NCBI GenBank assembly: GCA_028291265.1
Contig: JAQGIK010000056.1
Location: 1-64,000 of the forward strand
Length of the DNA: 64,000 nt
Direction: 5' to 3'
Source: Caulobacter sp.
GTDB taxonomy: Bacteria > Pseudomonadota > Alphaproteobacteria > Caulobacterales > Caulobacteraceae
Part shown: in pieces, positions 43,655 through 52,992 of the stretch
Position numbering within the stretch: the first letter of the stretch is position 1
Layout: each line of letters starts with the position of its first letter
Made by a program: the position numbers and the translations under genes
Notes under the pieces: model-generated
Databases searched by the model: none
What the model was told of the DNA's origin: nothing
What the model saw: the letters and a program-made list of their open reading frames with translations, nothing else

Positions 43655-45379
43655 CTAGCAGTAGGGGTTGGAGCCGGGACAGGCGGTCGTCGACCCGGAG
43701 AGGTAGTTGATCCGCTGGTTCCAGTTGGAATTGTCGATGATCGAGGAGACGCTGGGCCCGCTCCAGGCGGGCGGGCTGGGGGTGTAGGCCGAGCTGGCGG
43801 GCGTCCAGTTCGACCAGCTGGAAGTCCAGTCGTTCTGGCGGGCGGCGGCCCACTCCTCGTATTCCTTCTGGCGGCGGGCGTTTTCCTGGCGGATGGGCTC
43901 GGCCTTCATCGAGCGGTAGATGGCGCCGGCCATCTGGTTGCCCCGGTTGGCGGCGATCAGCATGTAGCGCTCGCCCTTGGCCCGGTCCTCGGCGACGCCG
44001 TCGCCGTACCAGTAGGCCATGCCCATGTAGATGGCGGCGTCGACGTGGCCGACCCGGGCGGCGTTCTCGAACAGGATCAGGCCGTCGGCCCGGCGCGAGG
44101 TGTCGAACACCCCCGGCAGGCCATAGTAGAGCCAGCCGCCCAGCAGCCAGGCGGCGTCCTCGTTGCCCTCCTGCATCAGGCGGACGACGGCGCCCACGCC
44201 CATCATCCGGTCGCCGCCCTCGGCGGCGGCCTTGGCCAGGCGCAGCTGTTTCTCGACTGTCCAGGAGGGGTCGATGGACGGGATGGCGTTTCGGTTGGCG
44301 GCCAGTTTCCTGGCTTCGGTGCAGCCGCCGGCGTCCTTCAGGCGGCAGGCCTTGTCGAACAGGGCCAGGGCGACGGCGTTGTCGGTGTTCACATTCATGC
44401 CGCCGACGTAGGCCCAGGCGAGGTTGGCGCAGGCCTCGCCGAAGTCGAAGTCGCAGCCCCGGCGCAGGTAGTAGAGGCCTTCCTCCAGGGTGGTGGTGGC
44501 GTTGGACAGCTGGTTGAGGCCGATCATGCCCAGGCGATTGCAGGCGATGGCGTCGCCGCCCTTGCAGCTGGTGTCGAGGAAGAGTTCGCCCTTGTTCAGG
44601 GTGGCCTTGTCGTTGGTGGCGCGGGCGAGGTTCATGCCATGCAGGGTGCAGAGGCGCAGGCGGTCGCCGGCAGCGATCGTGCAGCCGACGCGGGCCGCCT
44701 CGTTGGCGCGAGCCGGGTCCTTGGGCACGCCGAGGCCCTGGCCGTAGGCGTCGGCGATGCCCAGGCAGCCCCAGGCGCGTTTGGCCTTGCAGGCCTGGTC
44801 GTACATGGTCAGGGCCTGGCCGCGCGAGGCGGGGTCGGCGACCTCGTAGAACAGACGGTTGGCCTTCAGCCGGCAGCCGTCGTCGGCCCCGGAGGCGCAG
44901 GACGCCTCGATCAGCTCGGCCTTGCGGGTCGGGTCCCTGGTCCCGCCGGCCGAGGCGGCGCAGGCGGACGGGTCCTTGAGGACGTTGCAGCCGCGTTCGG
45001 CCGTCTGCTGGGCGAGGGTCTCGTTGGTGAAGCTGGCGCTGCCGTCGCGCAGGATGGCGGCGGCGCGGGCGCAGGCAGGACCGGAACCGAGTTCGCAGGC
45101 CTTCAGCCAATAGGCGATGGCCACCCGCATGTCGCCGGCCATGTCGCCGGCCCCGGTCTCGAAGACCTGGGCCATCTTCACGCACATCGGGACTTTGCCC
45201 TGCAGGCAGGCCAGGTGCCAGGCGTTGGCGACGCCGTGCAGCTTGAACGGCATGTTCTGCTTGCCGTTGTAGAGGAAGCCGTCGCGGACGCCGTCGTAGG
45301 CCGAGGGCTGCTTCGAGGCCGCCACCACGGGCCCGGCGATCAGCATCGCCACGGCCAGAACCGATATCCACAAGCGCAT
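43655..45379 (-). CDS. Secreted cysteine-rich Sel1-repeat protein
   Basis: 574 residues with a signal peptide (1-20). Many Sel1-like repeats cover about 55-490; in the first half the repeats carry paired cysteines (ACELGSGPACARAA, SCKGGDAIACNRLG, GCDFDFGEACANLA), as in Helicobacter Hcp proteins where they form intra-repeat disulfides. The C-terminus is a Ser/Trp/Pro-rich low-complexity tail ending in two cysteines. It is a probable periplasmic or secreted scaffold; no enzymatic motif seen. First gene of a two-gene operon. Confidence 0.75.
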   Translation of the reverse strand: MRLWISVLAVAMLIAGPVVAASKQPSAYDGVRDGFLYNGKQNMPFKLHGVANAWHLACLQGKVPMCVKMAQVFETGAGDMAGDMRVAIAYWLKACELGSGPACARAAAILRDGSASFTNETLAQQTAERGCNVLKDPSACAASAGGTRDPTRKAELIEASCASGADDGCRLKANRLFYEVADPASRGQALTMYDQACKAKRAWGCLGIADAYGQGLGVPKDPARANEAARVGCTIAAGDRLRLCTLHGMNLARATNDKATLNKGELFLDTSCKGGDAIACNRLGMIGLNQLSNATTTLEEGLYYLRRGCDFDFGEACANLAWAYVGGMNVNTDNAVALALFDKACRLKDAGGCTEARKLAANRNAIPSIDPSWTVEKQLRLAKAAAEGGDRMMGVGAVVRLMQEGNEDAAWLLGGWLYYGLPGVFDTSRRADGLILFENAARVGHVDAAIYMGMAYWYGDGVAEDRAKGERYMLIAANRGNQMAGAIYRSMKAEPIRQENARRQKEYEEWAAARQNDWTSSWSNWTPASSAYTPSPPAWSGPSVSSIIDNSNWNQRINYLSGSTTACPGSNPYC

Positions 45380-45506
45380 CCGCCCACTCCCCTGGCCGAC
45401 TGTGCCTGTTTTGAGGGGAACAGCGTTTTGCCAAAAGCCCTAAAAAGGGGGTGGATCGGCGGCGGCCGGAAGCGGCTAGTGTCGGGGTAGCGCAGGGAGC
45501 GGCGGC

Positions 45507-46148
45507 ATGGACGTGAGCGGGATCACCCGGCACTGGCGACTGGGGGCGGGCGTGGCGGCCGGCGTGGCGGGCTGGTGCGGGACCGCGTCGCTGGGCTTGC
45601 CGGGCGCGGCGCCGGAACTGGCCGGATGGGTCAGCGGGGCGGTGGTGTTCCTGGGCCTGAGCTGGGCGCTGTTCCTGACCGCCGACGAGGCCCGGGTGCG
45701 GTCGCGGGCGGCGCTGGAGGACGAGAAGACGCCGGTGCTGTTGCTGGTCATCCTGGCGGCCGTGCTGGCCAGCCTGATCGGCATCGTCATGGCGATGATC
45801 GAGACCAGAACCGGCACGACGTTCGAGAAGGGGCTGGTGGCGGCGCTGGCGGTGGCGACCCTGATCAGTTCATGGCTGGTGCTGCAGACGGTGTTCGTCA
45901 TCCACTACGCCCACCGGCATTTCGGCGGCGCGAAGACGGAGACGTTCGGCTTCTCGGGCGATCCGCCGGCCAGCTACATGGACTTCGTCTACCTGTCGTT
46001 CTGCATCGGGGCGACGTTCCAGGTGTCGGACATGACGGTGAACACGACGCGGTTGCGGAATTTGATCACCGCGCACGCGGCGGCGGCCTATTTCTACAAC
46101 ACGGCGATCCTGGCGTTGGGGATCAACATCATCGCGGGGTTGGTGTGA
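45507..46148 (+). CDS. DUF1345 inner-membrane protein
   Basis: 213 residues with about five transmembrane helices. The C-terminal motif (SYMDFVYLSFCIGATFQVSD, then TTRLRN..AHAAAAYFYNTAILALGIN) is diagnostic of DUF1345, a family of unknown function. It has no cofactor motifs. It is divergent from the Sel1-repeat operon and its stop is 11 bases before a family 2 repeat. Confidence 0.85.
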   Translation: MDVSGITRHWRLGAGVAAGVAGWCGTASLGLPGAAPELAGWVSGAVVFLGLSWALFLTADEARVRSRAALEDEKTPVLLLVILAAVLASLIGIVMAMIETRTGTTFEKGLVAALAVATLISSWLVLQTVFVIHYAHRHFGGAKTETFGFSGDPPASYMDFVYLSFCIGATFQVSDMTVNTTRLRNLITAHAAAAYFYNTAILALGINIIAGLV

Positions 46149-46159
46149 CCTGCACGGAT

Positions 46160-46337
46160 CCTTCTCCCGCTTGCCCGGAGAAGGTGGCCCGCGAAGCGGG
46201 TCGGATGAGGGCGGCGCCAGCTGGAGAAGATTAGCTGCAGCGCTGTCAGCGCCAGAACGAGCGTGATCGGAAGGGCCGGCGCTGCCCTCATCCGTCGGCC
46301 TTCGGCCGCCACCTTCTCCCGGCAAGCGGGAGAAGGG
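46160..46337. repeat. Family 2 palindromic repeat, copy B
   Basis: Same organisation as copy A: terminal CTTCTCCCG/CGGGAGAAG hairpins, inner GGATGAGGGC(A/G)GCGCC arms, variable centre. It fills the gap between the convergent DUF1345 and ABC permease genes, leaving 11 and 9 bases. Confidence 0.9.
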
Positions 46338-46346
46338 ACCGGTTGA

Positions 46347-47588
46347 TTATTCCCGCCGCAGCGCCTCGATCGGGTCCAGTTGCGCCGCGCGCCAGGCCGG
46401 GTAGGCGCCGAACACCAGCCCGACCAGCATCGAGAAGCCCAGCGCCGTCGGCACGGCCCAGCTGGCGATGGCCATGGGCCAGCCGGCCAGCTTGGACATC
46501 AGCATGGCCCCGCCGATGCCGATGACGAGGCCAATGACGCCGCCGGCGAAGCTCAACACCACGGCCTCGAGGGCGAACTGGTAGAGGACCCAGGCGCGGC
46601 GGGCCCCGACGGCCATGCGCAGGCCGATCTCGCGGGTCCGTTCGGTGACCGCCACCAGCATGATGTTCATGATGCCGATGCCGCCGACCAGCAAGGACAC
46701 CGCCGCCACGGCGGCCAGCAGGCCGGTGAAGGTCTTGGTGCTGGCGCTCATGGCTTCCATGATCGAGGCCATGTTCTGGACGCTGAAGTCGTCCTCGGCC
46801 CCCTGGCGGATGCGGTGGCGTTCGCGCAGCAGGTTGGTGACGTCCTCCTGGACGCGGTCGAGGTCGTCGGCCGTGGTCGCCTTGACATAGATGGTCTGGA
46901 CGTTGTCGCCGCGCACCCGGCGGCCGACGATGCGCGAGCGCACCGCCTGCAGGGGGCCGAGCACGATGTCGTCCTGGTCCTGGCCGAAGCCGGCCTGGCC
47001 CTTGGAGGTGAGGACGCCGACGATCTCGAACGGCACCGTGCCGACCCGCAGGCGTTTGCCGACCGGGTCGGTATCGGGGAACAGCTCCTTCACAATCGTC
47101 TGGCCGATGACCACCACCTTCTTGCCCTGGCGGGCCTCGCGGTCGTCGAACATGCGGCCGGAGGCGACGGTGAGGTCGCGGGCGATCAGATAGTCGGGGG
47201 TGACGCCCTCGACGCGGGTGTTCCAGTTGCCGCCCTCGGCGGTGAGCTGGGCGCCGCCGCGCACGGCGGGGGCGACGGCGGCGACGTTCTCGACCTGGGC
47301 CTTGATGGCTTCGGCGTCGGTATCGGATAGGGAGACGCCGGTGCCGGCCCCCTGGCTGACGAAGCCGCCGCCGCCGCCGCGCGAGGCGCCGGGGCTGACG
47401 ATCAGCATGTTGGAGCCGAGGCCGCCGATGGCGGCGGTGACCATCTGTTGGGCGCCGAGGCCGATGGAGGTCATCATCACCACGGCGGCGACGCCGATGA
47501 CGACGCCGAGCGAGGTCAGGGCGCTGCGCATCGGGTGGGCGATGATGGCGCCGGTGGCGAAGCGGACGAGGTCGACGGCCTTCATCAT
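46347..47588 (-). CDS. MacB-like ABC exporter permease
   Basis: 413 residues: TM1 (about 20-45), a periplasmic MacB core domain, and three C-terminal helices of the FtsX fold with the signature EIGLRMAVGARRAWVLYQF. Unlike E. coli MacB the ATPase is a separate gene, as in YknXYZ-type systems. Its ATG overlaps the ATPase stop (ATGA). With the adaptor it should form a tripartite export machine for peptides, lipoproteins or antibiotics; substrate unknown. Confidence 0.88.
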   Translation of the reverse strand: MMKAVDLVRFATGAIIAHPMRSALTSLGVVIGVAAVVMMTSIGLGAQQMVTAAIGGLGSNMLIVSPGASRGGGGGFVSQGAGTGVSLSDTDAEAIKAQVENVAAVAPAVRGGAQLTAEGGNWNTRVEGVTPDYLIARDLTVASGRMFDDREARQGKKVVVIGQTIVKELFPDTDPVGKRLRVGTVPFEIVGVLTSKGQAGFGQDQDDIVLGPLQAVRSRIVGRRVRGDNVQTIYVKATTADDLDRVQEDVTNLLRERHRIRQGAEDDFSVQNMASIMEAMSASTKTFTGLLAAVAAVSLLVGGIGIMNIMLVAVTERTREIGLRMAVGARRAWVLYQFALEAVVLSFAGGVIGLVIGIGGAMLMSKLAGWPMAIASWAVPTALGFSMLVGLVFGAYPAWRAAQLDPIEALRRE

Positions 47589-48286
47589 GCCTCTATCCCC
47601 TTTGAGGGGGCCCCGCCGTGGTCGTCGCTGACGATATGGCCGTCGCGGAAGGTGACGCGGCGGCGGGTCTCGGCGGCCACCTCCAGGTCGTGGGTGACGA
47701 TGACCAGGGTCAGGCCCTCGGCGTTGAGCTCCTTGAAGAGGTTCAGCACGTCCTGGCCGGTCTGGGTGTCGAGGGCGCCGGTCGGTTCGTCGGCGAGCAG
47801 GAGGTCAGGCTGGTTGGCGAGGCTGCGGGCGATGGCGACCCGTTGCTGCTGGCCGCCGGACATCTGGGTCGGGCGGTGGCCCATGCGGCTGCCGAGGCCG
47901 ACGCGGTCGAGCAGGGCGGCGGCGCGGTCGCGGCGCTCGGCCGGCTCGAGGCCGGCGTAGATCATCGGCAGCTCGACGTTCTGCAGGGCGGTGAGGCGGG
48001 GCAGCAGCTGGAAGGACTGGAAGACGAAGCCGATGCGCTTGTTCCGGAAGGCGGCCAGGTCGTTGTCGTCGAAGGCGCCGACGTCCTCGCCCTCGAACAG
48101 GTAGCGGCCGTCCGAGGGGCGGTCGAGGCCACCGAGGATGTTCATCAGCGACGATTTGCCCGACCCCGAGGGGCCGATGACGGCGACGCTCTCGCCCCGG
48201 TCGATGGAGAGGGAGACGCCGGCCAGGGCGTGAACGACCTCCTCGCCCATGACGTAGGTCTTCCGGAGACCCTCGAACTGGATCAC
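47585..48286 (-). CDS. MacB-like ABC exporter ATPase
   Basis: 233 residues with Walker A (GPSGSGKSS), Q-loop (FQSFQLLPRLT), ABC signature (MSGGQQQRVAIARSL), Walker B (LLLADEPTGALD) and the switch His (VIVTHD). It belongs to the LolD/MacB type of ATPases. The GTG start overlaps the adaptor stop (TAGTG), so adaptor, ATPase and permease are translated as a coupled unit. Confidence 0.92.
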   Translation of the reverse strand: MIQFEGLRKTYVMGEEVVHALAGVSLSIDRGESVAVIGPSGSGKSSLMNILGGLDRPSDGRYLFEGEDVGAFDDNDLAAFRNKRIGFVFQSFQLLPRLTALQNVELPMIYAGLEPAERRDRAAALLDRVGLGSRMGHRPTQMSGGQQQRVAIARSLANQPDLLLADEPTGALDTQTGQDVLNLFKELNAEGLTLVIVTHDLEVAAETRRRVTFRDGHIVSDDHGGAPSKGIEA

Positions 48287-49857
48287 TAGAGCCCCCGGAC
48301 CCGGACGTTGCCGCCGCCGCCCAGCGGGCTCCGGGCCTGGACCTTGGCCTTGGGGCCGCCGCCGGTGATGACGTCGGCGCCTTCCTTGATGGTCCCGGAG
48401 CGGTCGACGACCTCGGTGAAGCTGCCGTCGGTGGCGCCGACGAGCACCGGCACGGGCGTCGGCTTGCCGTCCTTGAGAATGTAGACGACGCCGCTGGCCA
48501 TGCCGCCCTGGCCGCCGCCGCCGCGACCACCCTGGCCCATGCGGGCGCGCAGGGCGACGAGTTTGGTCTTCTGTTCGGGCTTGAGGATGGGGTCCAGCGC
48601 CTTGAAGGCCTCGTCCATGATCTTGCGGCGGTCCGGCCCCTCTGCGGCGCGCATCCTGGTCTGCGCGTCGGCGAAGATGGCGTCGGCCTTCTTCTTCTGG
48701 CCGGCGTCGAGGTCGAGCTGTTCGGCGATGCGGGCCATGCGGTTGCCGCCGCCGCCCTGACGTCCGCCGGAGCCCTGCTGGCGCTGCTGGCCGCCGCCGG
48801 GAGGGCCGCCCATGCCGGGAGGGCCGCCGCCGCCGGTGCGCTGCGCGCTGGGGCTGGCGTCGGGCGGGCTCCAGCGCAGGGCGGCGGCCGGGACGCGCAG
48901 GACGCCCTTGCGCTCTTCCAGCACGATGTCGGCGTTGGCGGTCATGCCGGGCAGCAGCTTGCCGCCGGGATTGTCGGCCTCGGCGATCACCGTGTAGGCG
49001 ACGACGTTGTTGGCGGTTTCCGGTTGCTTGCGCACCTGGGTGACGACGCCGGTGAAGTTGTCGTCCGGGAAGGCGTCGACGGTGAACTTGACCCGCTGGC
49101 CCTCGCGGACCGAGCCGATGTCCGCCTCGTCGACGCTGATCTTGACCTCCAGTTTGGAGAGGTCCTGGGCGATCTGGAACAGGATGGGCGCCGACAGGCT
49201 GGCGGCGACGGTCTGGCCGGGCTCGATCTGGCGGTCGGTGACGACGCCGCTGATCGGGGCGACGATGTTGGTGCGGCCGAGATCGACGTTGGTGGCGTTC
49301 AGCGAGGCCCTGGCGGACGTGACGCCGGCCCTGGCGGCGGCGACGGAGGCCTGGGCGGCCTTCCAGGCGGCCAGGTCGGTGTCGAGGGCGGCCTTGGCGG
49401 TGATGCCCTTGTCGTAGAGGGTCCTGGTGCGGTTGTAGTTGGCCCGGGCGACTTCCGCTTGCGCCTGCAGCTGGTTGACCTGGGCCTGGCTCTGGGCGAC
49501 CTGGGCCTGGCCCTGCTGGGCGCGGCTGACATAGGTCTGCGGGTCGAGCACGGCCATCACCTGGCCGGCCTTCACATAGTCATTGAAGTCGACCAGCACC
49601 TTGGTGATCTGGCCGGAGATCTGCGAGCCGACCTGGACGGTGACCAAGGCCTGCAGGCTGCCGGACGCCGACACCGACTTGGTGATGTCGCCCTTGGCCA
49701 CGGTTTCGGTGCGGTAGGGGTCTTTCGGCGCCTTGGGCTTGAACAGCATGTAACCGCCGCCGCCCAGGACCACGGCCGCGGCGACGCCCCAGGCCACCGG
49801 GACCCAGGGGAATTTCGACTTCTTTCGCGGCGCGGTGCTCAGGCTCATGGGACTCAC
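48286..49857 (-). CDS. MacA-like periplasmic adaptor with inserted Spy/CpxP-like helical segment
   Basis: 523 residues: TM anchor (about 20-40), biotinyl-lipoyl parts and alpha-hairpin (60-200), beta-barrel (230-330), then an unusual insert. Residues 330-372 and 441-455 are Gly/Pro/Gln-rich linkers around a charged helical segment (373-441) ending ILKPEQKTKLVALRARM, which resembles the LTxxQ motif of Spy/CpxP chaperones. The membrane-proximal domain resumes at about 455. It should link the permease to an outer-membrane channel (none encoded here). Start GTG 49857 or ATG 49848. Confidence 0.82.
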   Translation of the reverse strand: MSPMSLSTAPRKKSKFPWVPVAWGVAAAVVLGGGGYMLFKPKAPKDPYRTETVAKGDITKSVSASGSLQALVTVQVGSQISGQITKVLVDFNDYVKAGQVMAVLDPQTYVSRAQQGQAQVAQSQAQVNQLQAQAEVARANYNRTRTLYDKGITAKAALDTDLAAWKAAQASVAAARAGVTSARASLNATNVDLGRTNIVAPISGVVTDRQIEPGQTVAASLSAPILFQIAQDLSKLEVKISVDEADIGSVREGQRVKFTVDAFPDDNFTGVVTQVRKQPETANNVVAYTVIAEADNPGGKLLPGMTANADIVLEERKGVLRVPAAALRWSPPDASPSAQRTGGGGPPGMGGPPGGGQQRQQGSGGRQGGGGNRMARIAEQLDLDAGQKKKADAIFADAQTRMRAAEGPDRRKIMDEAFKALDPILKPEQKTKLVALRARMGQGGRGGGGQGGMASGVVYILKDGKPTPVPVLVGATDGSFTEVVDRSGTIKEGADVITGGGPKAKVQARSPLGGGGNVRVRGL

Positions 49858-49943
49858 GTGACTTCCATTCAGACCACGTCAGGTACCGGCGCCAGTTTGC
49901 AGACGCATTTCATTGTTTTGCAGGGCGGCCTGACAGCCTGCAA

Positions 49944-50603
49944 TCAACGCGAGTCCATGAGCGCTTGTTGCAAGGGGGTGCGGGGCAGGGTGGCCAAGGT
50001 TAGTTTGCCGTCCTTGTCCTTGTCGAGCAGGGCGAAGCGCTCCTTGGTGGCTGTGCTGGCTTCGGCCTTGCTGATCCGGCGGTTGAAGTCGCTGTCCTGG
50101 CTCATCACCGGCTGGATTTCGTTGAGCAGGCCGTAGAGCCCGGCCCCGGCGCGGCTCTGGTCAGCGACCATCTTGCCCTTGTCTTCCGACTTGAAGTTGT
50201 CCGACGGAGTCAGTGTCGGGCGACGGCGGCCGCCCATCGGCCGGTTGGCCTCCCTGGGCTTGGCCAGGGCCATGGCGGCGCGGGACATGATCTCGGGGGC
50301 GACCTTCTTTTCGTAGTCGCCGTTCTCCCAGCCGTCGACCGTGCCGTCCTTGTTGGCGTCGAGCTTGTCGAAGAAGGCGAGGGAATCGGCGACCAGCTCG
50401 TCGCGGGTGACGGCGCCGTCGGCGTTGGCGTCGGCCTGGTTGAACCACTGGTCGACCGGGTAGGGCTGGTCGAGGGGCGCCCGGAAGGGCTCGCCCGCCG
50501 GGCTGATGAAGATCTGCAGCTCGGGCCGCGGCTGGGCCATTGCCATGGAGAGGGGGGCAGGCGTCGCCAGCAGGGCGGCGATGAGGACGAGGCGGATTTT
50601 CAT
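49944..50603 (-). CDS. Secreted EF-hand protein, paralogue 1
   Basis: 219 residues: signal peptide (1-23), conserved block IFISPAGEPFRAP, and at least three EF-hand loops (DANADGAVTRDE, DANKDGTVDGWE, DKDKDGKLTLAT); a fourth, DSDFNRRISKAE, is degenerate. It probably binds calcium in the periplasm. About the same layout as the next gene upstream (50668-51366), including the shared FISPAGEPFR and ATLP motifs, so they are tandem duplicates. Confidence 0.8.
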   Translation of the reverse strand: MKIRLVLIAALLATPAPLSMAMAQPRPELQIFISPAGEPFRAPLDQPYPVDQWFNQADANADGAVTRDELVADSLAFFDKLDANKDGTVDGWENGDYEKKVAPEIMSRAAMALAKPREANRPMGGRRRPTLTPSDNFKSEDKGKMVADQSRAGAGLYGLLNEIQPVMSQDSDFNRRISKAEASTATKERFALLDKDKDGKLTLATLPRTPLQQALMDSR

Positions 50604-50667
50604 CGGCGGTGACTTCCCAACTTGAGGGGCCCGATTAGCGAGAGGAGCGGCCGGCTGACAAGGCCCC

Positions 50668-51366
50668 TCAGCGCGGGCGTTTGCCGCGTTTGCCCTTATC
50701 CCTGGAGGGGGGCGCTTCGAGGATGGTCTGGAACGGAGTCTTGGGCAGGGTGGCCAGGGTCAGCCTGCCGTCGCGGTCCTTGTCGAGGATGGCGAAGCGG
50801 TCGCGGGCGGCGATGCCGATTTCCTTCCTGTCGATGCGGCGGTCCAGATCGCTGTCCTGGGCGGCCACCGGCTGCACCTCGTTGATCAGGCCGAACAGGC
50901 CGGCGCCGTTGCGGGTGCTGCCATAGGCGGTGGAATCCAGCGGCTTGGGCTTGCCGAAGAAGGGCCGCTGGCCGAGCCCCATGTTGATGGCGCGGGGGCT
51001 CTCGTCGCCGCGGTCGAGCGGGCTGAGGATTTCCGGGGCGATGTTCTTTTCGTAGTCGGCGACCTCGAAGCCGTCGAGCAGGCCGTCGTGGTCGGTGTCG
51101 AGGGTGGCGCTGAAGGCCAGGGCGTCGGCGACGAACTCCTCGCGGGTGAGGGCGCCGTCGTGGTCGGCGTCGGCGCGGGCGAACCAGACGGCGACGGGGT
51201 AGGGCCGGTCGCGGGGGCTGCGGAAGGGCTCGCCGGCCGGGCTGATGAACAGCTGCTCGCGGCGGCGGGGGCCGTCATCGGGCGGGCCGCCTTCCGGAGG
51301 CGGGGGCGGTTGCGCCAGGGCCGGGGAGGCGACGAGGGCGGCGAGCAGGGCCAGGCGAACGATCAT
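50668..51366 (-). CDS. Secreted EF-hand protein, paralogue 2
   Basis: 232 residues: signal peptide (1-18), Pro-rich segment PPPPPEGGPPDDG, then LFISPAGEPFRSP and EF-hand loops DADHDGALTREE, DTDHDGLLDGFE, DSDLDRRIDRKE and DKDRDGRLTLAT. A Lys/Arg-rich C-terminal tail follows (KGKRGKRPR). The start at 51366 is set by the signal peptide; a longer frame upstream is not supported. Paralogue of the gene at 49944, and adjacent to a two-component system in the same direction. Confidence 0.8.
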   Translation of the reverse strand: MIVRLALLAALVASPALAQPPPPPEGGPPDDGPRRREQLFISPAGEPFRSPRDRPYPVAVWFARADADHDGALTREEFVADALAFSATLDTDHDGLLDGFEVADYEKNIAPEILSPLDRGDESPRAINMGLGQRPFFGKPKPLDSTAYGSTRNGAGLFGLINEVQPVAAQDSDLDRRIDRKEIGIAARDRFAILDKDRDGRLTLATLPKTPFQTILEAPPSRDKGKRGKRPR

Positions 51367-51475
51367 CGGGGTCTCCGGTCCGGAGACCTTGTCTGGCGTG
51401 CGGCAGTGGCGGGGATAAGGCGCGCTGGTTTCAACACGATGTCGCACGGCATCGAACTCAAAACCCCTACTCTTA

Positions 51476-51585
51476 CCGCTCATCCCGACGAATGCCGGGA
51501 TCCAGCCGCCTGCGAAGAGTGGGTTCAGGACGATTCCTGATGGCGGCGGATGAATCTGGGTTCCGGCATTCGCCGGGATGAGCGG
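51476..51585. repeat. Family 1 paired palindromic repeat, copy 3
   Basis: Left arm 51476-51505 and right arm 51556-51585 are reverse complements with two mismatches. It lies between the histidine kinase stop (nine bases away) and the EF-hand gene start on the same strand. This is the most diverged of the four copies. Confidence 0.88.
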
Positions 51586-51594
51586 AAGAGAATA

Positions 51595-52992
51595 TCAGAT
51601 CGGCAGCCGCACCCGGGCGGTCAGGCCGCCGCCCGGACGGTTGATCAGTTCGGCGTCGCCGCCATGGGCGCGGGCCACCGAGCGGACGACGGCCAACCCA
51701 AGTCCAATGCCGCCGGTCTCGCGGTTGCGCGACGGCTCGCCCCGGAAGAAGGGCTCGAAGACCCGCTCGCGCTCGTGTTCGGGGATGCCGGGGCCGTCGT
51801 CGTCGACCTCGATGACGGCGTCGCTGCCCTCCGCATAAACCCGGGCGCGGGCGGCGGCGCCGTACTTGAGGGCGTTCTCGACCAGGTTGGAGACCAGGCG
51901 GCGCAGGGCGATGGGATCGCCCTCGACGACCAGTTTTTCGGAGCGGTCGATGCTGGCGGCGGCGCCGGTCTCGGCCATCTCGTCGACGATGCTTTCGACC
52001 AGCGAGGCCAGCTCCATCTTCGTGCGCTCGCGCGGCCGGGTGGCGTCGGAGACGAAGCCGAGGGTGGCGGCGATCATCGCCTCCATCTGGTCGATGTCGG
52101 CGGCCAGCTTGGGCTTCAGGTCTTCGGGGACCGCCTCGATGCGGAATTTCAGGCGGGTCAGCGGCGTGCGCAGGTCGTGGGCGATGGCCCCGACCATGGC
52201 GGTGCGGTCGTCGACGTAGCGGCGCAGGCGCTCCTGCATCTGGTTGAAGGCGGCGGCGGCGGCGACGATCTCGGTCGAGCCGCGCATCTCCAGCGGCGCG
52301 GCGCGGGGATCGCGGCCGAGGCGGTCGGCGGCCCCGGCGAAGGCGGCGAGCGGGGCGGACAGGCGCCGGGCCAGCAGCCAGGCCAGCGGCGCGATGACCA
52401 GGATCGACAGCAGGAAGGTGAAGATCAGCCGGGTCTGCCAGGCGTCCCAGCGGAAGGTCGGCTTGGGCTTGACCACCAGCCAGTGGCCGTCGGGCTGGTG
52501 CACCCCGACCTTGAAGGGGGCGAAGATGACCCGTTCGTCGGGGCGGAACTCCGGCCCGGGAGGCGGACCGCCGCCGTGCGGCGGCGGCTCGCCTTCCGGA
52601 GGGCCGATGCGGAAGATGCGGGTCTCGACCCGATGCTCGGTGCGCAGCAGCACCCGCACCGGCCCGACCGTCTCGATGCGGATGTGGTCGGCCGGCACCT
52701 TGAGGTCGGCGGCCAGGATGCGCTTGAAGTCCTCGCGCCATCGGGAGCGGCGGAACGACTCCTCGGGGGCCTCGGTCTTCAGCTTGACGACCAGCGGACG
52801 GCCGTCGGTGATCTCGACCACGCCCTGCTGGCGCAGGGCCAGGGCCAGTTCGCTGAGGCGGTAGACTTCCGGCTGCGGCGGCGGCAGGGCCAGCAGCATG
52901 GCGGCGCTGATCGCCGGCACGGCGACGAGGCTGACCAGGGCCAGCGCCATCACCTGGACGAACAGCGGCGCGCTGCGGACCCGCATCGGCAT
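51595..52992 (-). CDS. Sensor histidine kinase
   Basis: 465 residues: TM1 (about 10-36), a periplasmic sensor region (37-187) with an unusual Gly/Pro/His-rich stretch (PPEGEPPPHGGGPPPG), TM2 (188-208), HAMP-like linker, and the kinase core with H-box H272 (AIAHDLRTPLTRLKFR), N-box (NLVENALKYG), G1 (DDDGPGIP) and G2 (GIGLGLAVV). It phosphorylates the response regulator encoded immediately upstream; start and stop overlap. The His/Pro-rich loop could bind metal, which is speculation. Confidence 0.9.
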   Translation of the reverse strand: MPMRVRSAPLFVQVMALALVSLVAVPAISAAMLLALPPPQPEVYRLSELALALRQQGVVEITDGRPLVVKLKTEAPEESFRRSRWREDFKRILAADLKVPADHIRIETVGPVRVLLRTEHRVETRIFRIGPPEGEPPPHGGGPPPGPEFRPDERVIFAPFKVGVHQPDGHWLVVKPKPTFRWDAWQTRLIFTFLLSILVIAPLAWLLARRLSAPLAAFAGAADRLGRDPRAAPLEMRGSTEIVAAAAAFNQMQERLRRYVDDRTAMVGAIAHDLRTPLTRLKFRIEAVPEDLKPKLAADIDQMEAMIAATLGFVSDATRPRERTKMELASLVESIVDEMAETGAAASIDRSEKLVVEGDPIALRRLVSNLVENALKYGAAARARVYAEGSDAVIEVDDDGPGIPEHERERVFEPFFRGEPSRNRETGGIGLGLAVVRSVARAHGGDAELINRPGGGLTARVRLPI

